Program-made: the position numbers and the translations under genes
Shown here: in pieces, positions 10,328 through 17,124 of the stretch
How positions within the stretch are numbered: position 1 is the stretch's first letter
Layout of the letters: each line of letters begins with the position of its first letter
Notes under the pieces: generated by a model
The model's database searches: none
Told to the model about the DNA's origin: nothing
The model's input: the letters and a program-made list of their open reading frames with translations, nothing else
DNA from: OAS926 sp035503715
GTDB lineage: Bacteria > Pseudomonadota > Alphaproteobacteria > Rhizobiales > Rhizobiaceae
NCBI GenBank assembly: GCA_035503715.1
Contig: DATJTE010000178.1
Span: 1 to 63,324 of the forward strand
Length of the DNA stretch: 63,324 bases
Reading direction: 5' to 3'

Positions 10328-10956
10328 CGGCACCGACTCTTGAATCCTTAACACGGGTTGCCGGTCCAGTTTCACGTGAAACGTTCGACCGGCTCCTGGC
10401 CTTTGAACGCGAGTTTCGACGCTGGTCCGCGCGTATCAATCTGGCGGCGCCGTCGACCCTGCCTGGCCTGTGGCAACGACACATACTCGACAGCGCGCAG
10501 CTGGCACCATTGGCGCCGGCGGCCCATCACTGGCTCGATCTGGGGTCGGGTGGGGGATTTCCGGGAGCAGTGATGGCGATCCTGCTCGCAGAGCGGCCGG
10601 GAACTAGGGTTGATCTGGTGGAGAGCAACAAGAAGAAGGCAGCGTTCCTGAAAACCGTGCTCGGTGGTCTTGGTGTCCAGGTTTTCGTCTGGAATGAGAG
10701 GATCGAGGCCGCCGTTGGTCTGGTTCCGAAACCAGAAATCGTTACAGCTCGAGCACTTGCCTCTCTCGGGGACCTTCTGAAACTCGCCGAACCCTGGCTG
10801 GCCAAAGGGGCTCGCGGGCTCTTTCACAAAGGCCGGGATTATCGCGCCGAAGTGAAAGAAAGCCTTAACCACTGGAGATTCGATCTGGTAGAACATCCCA
10901 GCGTGACCGAATCCGGCGCTGTCATTCTTGAGATATCTCGGCTGTCGCGCCGCTGA
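10324..10956 (+). CDS. rsmG: 16S rRNA (guanine527-N7)-methyltransferase RsmG (GidB)
   Basis: A 210-residue SAM-dependent methyltransferase that modifies G527 in the 530 loop of 16S rRNA; loss gives low-level streptomycin resistance in several bacteria. The SAM-binding glycine loop is LDLGSGGGFPG (about residues 70-80), followed by the VESNKKKAAFL motif and ARALASL. It starts at GTG 10324, overlapping the mnmG stop. The N-terminal PVSRETFDRL is encoded by the third parS palindrome, so protein sequence and ParB site are constrained together. It precedes parA by 41 bp. Confidence 0.95.
   Translation: MTAPTLESLTRVAGPVSRETFDRLLAFEREFRRWSARINLAAPSTLPGLWQRHILDSAQLAPLAPAAHHWLDLGSGGGFPGAVMAILLAERPGTRVDLVESNKKKAAFLKTVLGGLGVQVFVWNERIEAAVGLVPKPEIVTARALASLGDLLKLAEPWLAKGARGLFHKGRDYRAEVKESLNHWRFDLVEHPSVTESGAVILEISRLSRR
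10368..10383. promoter_or_regulatory. parS: parS-like site 3, inside the rsmG coding region
   Basis: AGTTTCACGTGAAACG contains the full 14-bp palindromic core GTTTCACGTGAAAC; only the two outermost bases differ from TGTTTCACGTGAAACA. It encodes V-S-R-E-T of RsmG. A parS inside gidB/rsmG is known from other bacteria. Confidence 0.87.
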
Positions 10957-10973
10957 TCTATCAGCAACATATT

Positions 10974-10991
10974 GAATCATATATCAGAATC
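10974..10991. promoter_or_regulatory. Two GANTC sites in the parA upstream region
   Basis: GAATC occurs at 10974-10978 and again at 10987-10991, within the 41-bp AT-rich gap before the parA ATG at 10998. CcrM-dependent timing of parAB expression is a possible reading; the sites are seen, the role is inferred. Confidence 0.4.
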
Positions 10992-10997
10992 GTCGCC

Positions 10998-11789
10998 ATG
11001 AAAAACGGCCCGCGGATCATCACAGTTGCGAACCAGAAAGGCGGAGTCGGCAAGACGACGACAGCGATCAATCTCGCGACCGCGCTGGCCGCAATCGGCG
11101 AACGGGTGCTGATCGTCGACATCGATCCCCAGGGAAACGCGAGCACCGGTCTCGGCATCGACCGGCAGGATCGCGTGGTCTCATCCTACGATGTACTGAC
11201 CGGCGCGCTGACGCTTGAAGCGGCCGCTTTGCCGACGGCAGTCCCGGGGTTGTCGATCGTGCCGTCTACCCTCGACCTGCTCGGTATCGAGATGGAAATC
11301 GCGTCCGAACCGGATCGTGTCCTGAAATTGCGCAACGCCATTCGGGATATTGGCGGTTCGCCCTTCACGTACGTGCTTATCGACTGCCCCCCGTCTCTCA
11401 ATCTGCTGACATTGAACTCGATGGCGGCGGCCGATTCGGTTCTGGTACCGTTGCAGTGCGAATTCTTCGCCTTGGAAGGGTTAAGCCAGCTTCTTCAGAC
11501 GGTCGATCAGGTGCGCGGATCGATCAATCCCGATCTGACGATCCAAGGCATTGTGCTCACCATGTATGACGGGCGCAACAATCTTGCCAACCAGGTGGTG
11601 GACGATGTGCGCGCCCACATGGGCGAGAAGGTGTACGAGACGGTGATCCCGCGCAATGTCCGCGTTTCGGAGGCGCCGTCCTACGGCCGGCCGGCTATCC
11701 TCTACGATCTAAAATGCGCCGGCAGCCAGGCATATCTGCAGCTTGCCTCAGAGGTGATCCGGCGCGAGCGGCAGCTGCGCGCGGCCTGA
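10998..11789 (+). CDS. parA: Chromosome partitioning ATPase ParA (Soj)
   Basis: A 263-residue Walker-type ATPase that forms the nucleoid-bound gradient pulling ParB-parS complexes to the poles. The deviant Walker A KGGVGKTT is at residues 14-21, with DIDPQGNAS (switch I region) and the DCPPSLNLLT Walker B block following. Being short and without an N-terminal helix-turn-helix domain, it is the chromosomal type rather than the plasmid RepA or P1 ParA type. It is followed by parB after 33 bp. The start MKNGPRIITVANQKGG is standard. Confidence 0.97.
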   Translation: MKNGPRIITVANQKGGVGKTTTAINLATALAAIGERVLIVDIDPQGNASTGLGIDRQDRVVSSYDVLTGALTLEAAALPTAVPGLSIVPSTLDLLGIEMEIASEPDRVLKLRNAIRDIGGSPFTYVLIDCPPSLNLLTLNSMAAADSVLVPLQCEFFALEGLSQLLQTVDQVRGSINPDLTIQGIVLTMYDGRNNLANQVVDDVRAHMGEKVYETVIPRNVRVSEAPSYGRPAILYDLKCAGSQAYLQLASEVIRRERQLRAA

Positions 11790-11822
11790 CAGATTCGCAT
11801 GCGTAACGGTTGGACAACCTGA

Positions 11823-12698
11823 ATGAACGAAGATCCTTCAAGGAAAAGGCTTGGACGTGGCCTCGCCGCACTGATCGGCGAAATCGAGAAGCCGGCGCAG
11901 CCGGAAAAGCCGCGGATCGATGCCGACGGACGCGTGCCGGTCGAATACATATCACCCAATCCGCGCAATCCACGTCGCGCTTTTGTCGAAGCCGACCTCA
12001 CCGATCTCGCTCAGTCGATCCGGGAGCACGGTATTGTTCAGCCGGTCGTCGTGCGGCCATCGGGGACTGAAGGATGTTACGAGATCATCGCCGGCGAGCG
12101 CCGCTGGCGCGCTGCTCAACGGGCGGGTCTCGACTCCGTCCCGGTGCTGATCCGCGACGTGAATGATCGTGTCGCGCTCGAGATCGCCATCGTCGAAAAC
12201 GTTCAGCGCGCCGATCTCAACCCGGTCGAAGAAGCGCTCGGCTATCAGCAACTCATCGACGAACACAGCTACACCCAATCGGACCTCGGCCAGATCATCG
12301 GCAAAAGCCGGAGCCATGTGGCCAATACGCTCCGCCTGCTCAAATTGCCGGACATCATTCGCGACATGCTTTCCGACGGATCGCTATCGGCCGGCCATGC
12401 GCGCGCGCTTGTCGGCGCTGGAGATCCGCTCGGCCTTGCAAAGCGGATCGTGGAGGGCGGTCTGTCCGTCCGCCAGGCCGAAGCGCTGTCCCAGCAGCCG
12501 GCAGCGCGGGAGCGGAAATCGGCAGCGAAGGCGCCCGCCGAAAAGGACGCCGATACGGTCGCACTCGAAAAGCTGATCTCCGACGCCACGGGGTTGAAGG
12601 TCGTGATCAACCACAAAGAAAAAGGCGGCGGCGAGGTGCGAATTGCCTATTCGTCGCTCGACCAGTTGGATGATCTCTGCCACAAACTGCAAAATTAG
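11823..12698 (+). CDS. parB: Chromosome partitioning protein ParB (Spo0J), CTPase
   Basis: A 291-residue ParB. The N-terminus RKRLGRGLAALIGE is the ParA-stimulating region; the ParB/Srx CTP-binding domain contains PNPRNPRRAF and GERRWRAAQRAG; the helix-turn-helix domain is around YTQSDLGQIIGKSRSHVANTLRLLKLP; the C-terminal dimerisation part follows a charged linker (about residues 225-245). It binds parS, clamps and spreads on CTP binding. The three parS-like palindromes in this window lie 1.4-3.5 kb upstream. It is convergent with holA (28 bp between stops). Confidence 0.97.
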   Translation: MNEDPSRKRLGRGLAALIGEIEKPAQPEKPRIDADGRVPVEYISPNPRNPRRAFVEADLTDLAQSIREHGIVQPVVVRPSGTEGCYEIIAGERRWRAAQRAGLDSVPVLIRDVNDRVALEIAIVENVQRADLNPVEEALGYQQLIDEHSYTQSDLGQIIGKSRSHVANTLRLLKLPDIIRDMLSDGSLSAGHARALVGAGDPLGLAKRIVEGGLSVRQAEALSQQPAARERKSAAKAPAEKDADTVALEKLISDATGLKVVINHKEKGGGEVRIAYSSLDQLDDLCHKLQN

Positions 12699-12726
12699 CC
12701 GAAGCCTACCACGAATGGTTCGCCGG

Positions 12727-13770
12727 CTAACTGACTGAGCTGCGCCTGGCGCCTTCGAACGCCAGGCCGAGCAGCGCCTGGCGCACCATCGGAACAGAAA
12801 GTCCGGCGCGCTCGCGGCTCTGCAAGACGACCGTCTGGAGGCGGTCGAGAACTCGACGGATAAGCTGCGAAGACCACCTGGAAACCGCCTTTTCCATTGT
12901 ATCGCGGCGCGCGAAAAAGACCGGCGGCCGCGCGGAGGCAACCGCCGCTGCCGCTGTTTTTCCACCGTTTTCGACCAGATCGCGCAGGAGATCGAGCGAC
13001 TGGAATTGCCGCAGCGCGCTTGTGAGAAGCGGCACAAGCTGATTGGTGGCCGTGATCTTCAGGAAGGCAGCATCGAATTCATCGATCTTGCCAAGCAGAA
13101 TCGCATCTATCACGGCGTCGACGGAAGGCCCGGACGCATCCCCGGCGAGCGCTTCGACATGATCGACGGTGATCTGCGGCGCGCCTTGCGCATAGAGAAC
13201 AAGTTTTTCGATTTCGCTGCGCGAGGCGAGGCGATCGCCGCCAAGATTGCGTTTCAGCGCTTGCCGCGCGTCAAGCGCAATGGTCATGCCGGCGGCGCTG
13301 ATCGTGTTGTCGATGATCGTATCCAGCGAGCGAGATTCATCCGCGTAGCATGGAAGCGCCATCGCTGCGGACGCACCCTCCAACAGCGATCTGAGCGGCG
13401 CACCCTTTTTCAAATCACCAGCCTCGATCAACAAGATCGCGTCGGTAGGCGGCTCTTCCGTCAGCACGCGAACAGCGTCAATGACCCCTTTACTCGGCGC
13501 GTTTGTGCGCAGCCAGACCAGCCGGCGATCCGAGAACATCGGAATCGTCCGCATCTCGTCGACCAAGCGGCCGGGGTCCTTGTCGACGTCGTCCGCGGCC
13601 AGTTTCACAACCGAAAACGGATCGTCGGGCGGCAGCCCCGCACCTTTGACGAAAGAAGTTGCGCGCTCGGATACAAGGCCGCGATCCGGTCCATAAACAA
13701 GCACGATTGCCGTCTTTCGGTCCGGCTTCGCCAGCCAGGCGTCGACTTCGTGCGCTTTCTTCTGTGCCAT
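12727..13770 (-). CDS. holA: DNA polymerase III delta subunit
   Basis: A 347-residue clamp-loader subunit that opens the beta ring. The N-terminal VYGPDRGLVSERA and the FSVVKLAADDVDKDPGRLVDEM stretch match the HolA N-terminal domain; the AAA-like lid follows (GGDRLASRSEIEKLVLYA) and the C-terminal collar domain ends in VRQALLGLAFEGARR. The parB-holA convergent arrangement is common in Rhizobiales. The lptE and leuS genes often found upstream of holA in that order are absent here; a cupin gene lies there instead on the other strand. Confidence 0.93.
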   Translation of the reverse strand: MAQKKAHEVDAWLAKPDRKTAIVLVYGPDRGLVSERATSFVKGAGLPPDDPFSVVKLAADDVDKDPGRLVDEMRTIPMFSDRRLVWLRTNAPSKGVIDAVRVLTEEPPTDAILLIEAGDLKKGAPLRSLLEGASAAMALPCYADESRSLDTIIDNTISAAGMTIALDARQALKRNLGGDRLASRSEIEKLVLYAQGAPQITVDHVEALAGDASGPSVDAVIDAILLGKIDEFDAAFLKITATNQLVPLLTSALRQFQSLDLLRDLVENGGKTAAAAVASARPPVFFARRDTMEKAVSRWSSQLIRRVLDRLQTVVLQSRERAGLSVPMVRQALLGLAFEGARRSSVS

Positions 13771-13882
13771 CGGGATCGCCTAGCACAAATCAGCAGCGGC
13801 GAGAATCGCTTTAGGGCTGGCGGCGCGGGTTGGCGCGGTATGTCCCAATCCCGTACAATGCTGGAGCGCAGGAGGACATCGC

Positions 13883-14293
13883 ATGGACATCAAGAGAAGC
13901 GGCTCCGCTCCATCCCGCCGGCCGCCGGTCGACTGGTTCACCGGCTCGGTCTGGCAGGACGCCATCATCGAAGCGCCAGCGCCGGCAAGGCTGAGGGCTG
14001 TGATGGTCCGCTTCGATCCCGGCGCGCGAACCAACTGGCATACGCATCCGCTCGGACAGACGCTTTTGATCATGTCGGGCGTCGGGCTTGTTCAAACCGA
14101 GGGCAGTCCTGTGCGCGAGGTCCGCGCCGGCGACACCGTCTGGTTCGGACCAAATGAACGGCATTGGCATGGCGCGGCGCCAGCAAACGGAATGTCCCAT
14201 CTTGCCATGCAAGAGGCGCTCGACGGCAAATCCGTCGACTGGCTGGAAAAGGTATCTGACGAGGAATACTCGCGGTCGCCACAAGGAGAGTGA
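13883..14293 (+). CDS. Small cupin, manganese hydroxynitrile-lyase-like
   Basis: A 136-residue single-domain cupin preceded by AGGAGG. It has WHTHPLGQT (H53, H55, Q59) and ERHWHGAAP (H94, H96). This spacing and the flanking words DWFTGSVWQD, FDPGART, DTVWFGP and LDGKSVDW closely resemble the bacterial (R)-selective hydroxynitrile lyases of the cupin fold, in which two His, a Gln and a third His bind manganese. That resemblance is from memory. Most relatives have no proven physiological role, so mandelonitrile lyase activity should be treated as possible, not established. It stands alone between holA and tRNA-Gly. Confidence 0.8.
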   Translation: MDIKRSGSAPSRRPPVDWFTGSVWQDAIIEAPAPARLRAVMVRFDPGARTNWHTHPLGQTLLIMSGVGLVQTEGSPVREVRAGDTVWFGPNERHWHGAAPANGMSHLAMQEALDGKSVDWLEKVSDEEYSRSPQGE

Positions 14294-14336
14294 CAGGTCC
14301 GGACGCCTAGACGGACTATTGGATTGGTTGGGAAAC

Positions 14337-14411
14337 TGGAGCGGGCGAAGGGATTCGAACCCTCGACCCCAACCTTGGCAAGGTTGTGCTCTACCCCTGA
14401 GCTACACCCGC
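14337..14411 (-). tRNA. tRNA-Gly (anticodon GCC)
   Basis: On the minus strand the 75-nt sequence folds as a cloverleaf. Acceptor GCGGGTG pairs with CGCCCGC, the D arm contains GCTCAGGGGTAGAGC, the anticodon loop reads TTGCCAA with anticodon GCC, and the T arm is GAGGG-TTCGAAT-CCCTT. The 3' TCCA end is encoded. There is no sign of an integrated element at its 3' end. Confidence 0.96.
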
Positions 14412-14583
14412 TCATGCAGCCTAGGCCGCAAGCCGCGCCTATATGGCCGAAGACGTTTTGGATTGCAACAGGGAATTGGAGACGGCTCCGCAGGCGCCGG
14501 AGCGGCAAAAAGTAGCCATATGCCGTTGCCGAAGCGTGAATCGCGGCCTAGAGGTTTTGCGCCGATCAATGCAGCAGTCCCAA

Positions 14584-15081
14584 ATGCCCAAGACCCAGGC
14601 TGAGCTTTTCGATTTCCTGAACACACTCGGAATCCAGACCTCAACCGTCACCCACCCGGCGCTTTTTACGGTGGCGCAATCGCAGGAACTGCGCGGCGAA
14701 ATCGCGGGCGCACACACCAAGAACCTGTTCCTCAAGGACAAGAAGGACAATTATTTCCTGCTCACCGCCGATGAAGACAGCCAAATCGACCTGAAGACCG
14801 TCGACAAGAAGATCGGCGCGGCGAGCCGCGTTTCCTTCGGCAAGCCGGAAGCCATGATGGAGTTCCTGGGTGTTACGCCTGGCGCGGTGACCTCATTTGG
14901 CCTGGTCAACGACACAAACGGCCGCGTCAGATTTATCCTTGATGAACGGCTTGCCGCAGCCGAGATTATCAACGCGCACCCGCTGACCAACGAGGCGACA
15001 ACCAGCATTGCGAGCCGCGATCTCATTCGGTTCGCGGAGGCCACCGGACATCCGCCGCTCATCTTGAATATCGAGGCCTGA
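14584..15081 (+). CDS. YbaK/ProX-type aminoacyl-tRNA deacylase
   Basis: About 165 residues from the ATG at 14584 (MPKTQAELFDFL). Family members of this YbaK/EbsC-fold, ProX-like subgroup remove mischarged amino acids, typically Ala, from tRNA-Pro. Seen motifs are THPALFTVAQS near the start, KNLFLKDKKDNYFLL with the catalytic-type Lys, and the C-terminal GVTPGAVTSFGLVND followed by HPLTNEATTSI. The frame is open upstream to 14443 and an ATG at 14569 is equally possible; the chosen start fits the usual length. Located between tRNA-Gly and the thioredoxin gene. Confidence 0.86.
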   Translation: MPKTQAELFDFLNTLGIQTSTVTHPALFTVAQSQELRGEIAGAHTKNLFLKDKKDNYFLLTADEDSQIDLKTVDKKIGAASRVSFGKPEAMMEFLGVTPGAVTSFGLVNDTNGRVRFILDERLAAAEIINAHPLTNEATTSIASRDLIRFAEATGHPPLILNIEA

Positions 15082-15162
15082 TCGCCACATTGGTGCGAAA
15101 TCGGATAATGTAGGCTGCGTGTCGGATTGCCGGTACGCCGGAATTTACGAAGACGAGAACCA

Positions 15163-16146
15163 ATGAGCGAACGCGACAATCCTTATGGCGGCGGGCAGTC
15201 CTACTCGACCAATATGTCTTACGGCGCTCCGCAGAACGGAAGCGATGGCGCGGCCGCTCAGGTGAGCGCGTCGCCAGGCGAGCTGATCAAGGATACGACC
15301 ACCGCGGGCTTCTCGGCCGACGTGATCCGCGAATCGGGCAACCAGACGGTGCTCGTCGATTTCTGGGCGCCTTGGTGCGGCCCCTGCAAGCAGTTGACGC
15401 CGGCGCTGGAGCGCGCGGTGCGGGAGGCGGGCGGCAAGGTGAAGCTCGTCAAGATGAACATTGACGATCATCCCTCCATCCCCGGCCAACTTGGCATCCA
15501 GTCTATTCCGGCGGTCATTGCCTTCAAGAACGGCCAGCCTGTCGACGGGTTCATGGGAGCCATTCCCGAAGGCCAGATACGCGACTTCATCAAAAAGGTG
15601 GGCGGTGACGATGCGGGCAACCGTATTGCCGAAGCGCTCACTGCCGCAGCCGATGCGAAGACTGCCGGCGATATGCAAACCGCGGCCGACATCTATTCCG
15701 CGGTGCTCGCGGAAGCACCCGAAACGGTTGACGCGATTGCCGGCCTGGCCGATTTGCTGTTTGAAGCCGGGGATGCAGAAGCAGCGGCAGAGCTCATCGC
15801 GACCGCGCCTGCAGAGAAAAAAGATGTCGCCGGCATCGCCGCCGTAAGAGCCAAGATCGATCTCGCGCAGCAGGCTGCGTCGCTTGGCGACGCGGCCCAG
15901 CTAGAAAGCCGGCTTGCATCCAATCCGAAGGATCACCAGGCACGTTTCGACCTTGCCATGATCCAGAATGCGAAGGGCGACCGCAATGCGGCGGCGGATA
16001 GTTTGCTGGCCATCGTCAAGACAGATCGAGCGTGGAATGACGACGGCGCGCGCGCGCAACTGCTTAAGTTCTTCGAAGCTTGGGGGATGACGGACGAGGC
16101 GACGCTGTCGGCGCGGCGGAAACTGTCATCGCTTCTCTTCTCGTGA
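15163..16146 (+). CDS. Thioredoxin-TPR fusion, co-chaperedoxin CnoX-like
   Basis: A 327-residue protein: a low-complexity Gly/Ser/Asn N-terminus (1-45), a thioredoxin domain with WCGPC (71-75) in VDFWAPWCGPCKQLTP and the cis-Pro region QSIPAVIAF, then a tetratricopeptide-like helical part rich in Ala (about 160-327). This is the domain order of CnoX/YbbN, which protects clients from oxidation and hands them to GroEL. E. coli CnoX lacks the active CxxC, whereas here both Cys are present, as in Caulobacter CnoX, suggesting redox activity. Start chosen at 15163 (MSERDNPYGG); an in-frame ATG at 15127 is less likely. Confidence 0.88.
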   Translation: MSERDNPYGGGQSYSTNMSYGAPQNGSDGAAAQVSASPGELIKDTTTAGFSADVIRESGNQTVLVDFWAPWCGPCKQLTPALERAVREAGGKVKLVKMNIDDHPSIPGQLGIQSIPAVIAFKNGQPVDGFMGAIPEGQIRDFIKKVGGDDAGNRIAEALTAAADAKTAGDMQTAADIYSAVLAEAPETVDAIAGLADLLFEAGDAEAAAELIATAPAEKKDVAGIAAVRAKIDLAQQAASLGDAAQLESRLASNPKDHQARFDLAMIQNAKGDRNAAADSLLAIVKTDRAWNDDGARAQLLKFFEAWGMTDEATLSARRKLSSLLFS

Positions 16147-16216
16147 CCCCTGGCGGTCTTGCGCTTTGCCGCGGGTGATACACATTGGCCGGTAGACCTT
16201 TCGAGGCAGGCTGAAG

Positions 16217-16888
16217 GTGCAGGCAGGAAACGTTCAATATCGGCGCGCAAAGGACGTGCCGGCGTCGGTGCCGGTGTTCCCGCTGTCGGCTGCGCTGCTC
16301 CTGCCCGGCGGCCGCATGCCGCTCAACATTTTCGAGCCGCGCTACCTGCAAATGGTCGACGAAGCGATGGCCGGCAAGCGTCTGATCGGCATGATCCAGC
16401 CGAGACTCGACGGCAAGCTGCGCGAGGATGGCGAGCCTGAGCTCAGCGCGGTTGGCTGCGTCGGGCGTATCGTTTCGCTGAACGAAAGCGGAGACGGCCG
16501 CTATTTGATTTCGCTGCATGGCGTGTGCCGCTTCCGGCTCGCCGAAGAGCTTTCGGTCAAGACACCGTTCAGGCAGTGCAAGATCCTGCCCTTTGTCGCG
16601 GACCTGACCGAGGAAGTCGGAGCGGGCGAGGTTGATCGGCCGGGATTGTTAAAAGCGTTTCGGCAGTATCTCGAGGCGAACCAGCTCGACGCGGACTGGG
16701 AGAGCGTCAGTCGCGCGGACAATGCGACATTGGTCAACGCGCTCTCGATGATGGCGCCATACGGGCCGGCGGAGAAGCAGGCGCTGCTCGAAGCGCCCGA
16801 CTTGAAGACGCGCGCCGAAACGCTCGTCGCCATCACGGAGATGGCTCTGGCTCAGAGCAATGACGACGGCAGCACGCGTTTGCAGTGA
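16217..16888 (+). CDS. Lon N-terminal (substrate-binding) domain protein
   Basis: A 223-residue stand-alone LON substrate-binding domain (PUA-like) without ATPase or protease parts. The opening VPVFPLSAALLLPGGRMPLNIFEPRYLQMVDEAM is the standard family signature. The C-terminal half is helical and ends MALAQSNDDGSTRLQ. Function is unproven; it may recognise unfolded or modified proteins. Start is a GTG at 16217. Its stop shares one base with the next start (TGATG), so it is translationally coupled to the Trm112-like gene, and it follows the CnoX-like gene by 70 bp. Confidence 0.86.
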   Translation: MQAGNVQYRRAKDVPASVPVFPLSAALLLPGGRMPLNIFEPRYLQMVDEAMAGKRLIGMIQPRLDGKLREDGEPELSAVGCVGRIVSLNESGDGRYLISLHGVCRFRLAEELSVKTPFRQCKILPFVADLTEEVGAGEVDRPGLLKAFRQYLEANQLDADWESVSRADNATLVNALSMMAPYGPAEKQALLEAPDLKTRAETLVAITEMALAQSNDDGSTRLQ

Positions 16889-17112
16889 TGGGGAAGAGTG
16901 TGGCTGACGGCGACAGAAGCGCGAAGATCGACGTCAAGCTGCTCGAGCTTCTGTCCTGTCCGTTGACGAAGGGCCCGCTGAAGTGGAATGCGGAGACGTC
17001 CGAGCTGATCTCGAAAGCGGCGCGGCTTGCCTATCCGGTGCGGGATGGAATTCCGATCATGCTGCCATCCGAAGCCCGACAACTGACCGATGAGGACGAC
17101 AAGCGCGGCTGA
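16888..17112 (+). CDS. Trm112-family small protein (YcaR-like), zinc cysteines missing
   Basis: A 74-residue protein. The motif LLELLSCPLTKGPLKW and the AYPVRDGIPIMLPSEAR block are the Trm112/YcaR family core. In YcaR the first motif reads CPVC and a later Cys precedes the RDGIP block; here the second Cys is Thr (CPLT) and the later position reads ISK, so a zinc site looks lost. Eukaryotic Trm112 activates methyltransferases; the bacterial role is unclear. Coupled to the upstream Lon-domain gene through TGATG. Confidence 0.85.
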   Translation: MGKSVADGDRSAKIDVKLLELLSCPLTKGPLKWNAETSELISKAARLAYPVRDGIPIMLPSEARQLTDEDDKRG

Positions 17113-17124
17113 GCGGCACGAGCT

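Noticed and set aside
12163..12576. Ser/Arg-rich frame inside parB
   Set aside because: Overlaps the ParB helix-turn-helix region in another frame, with no start signal.
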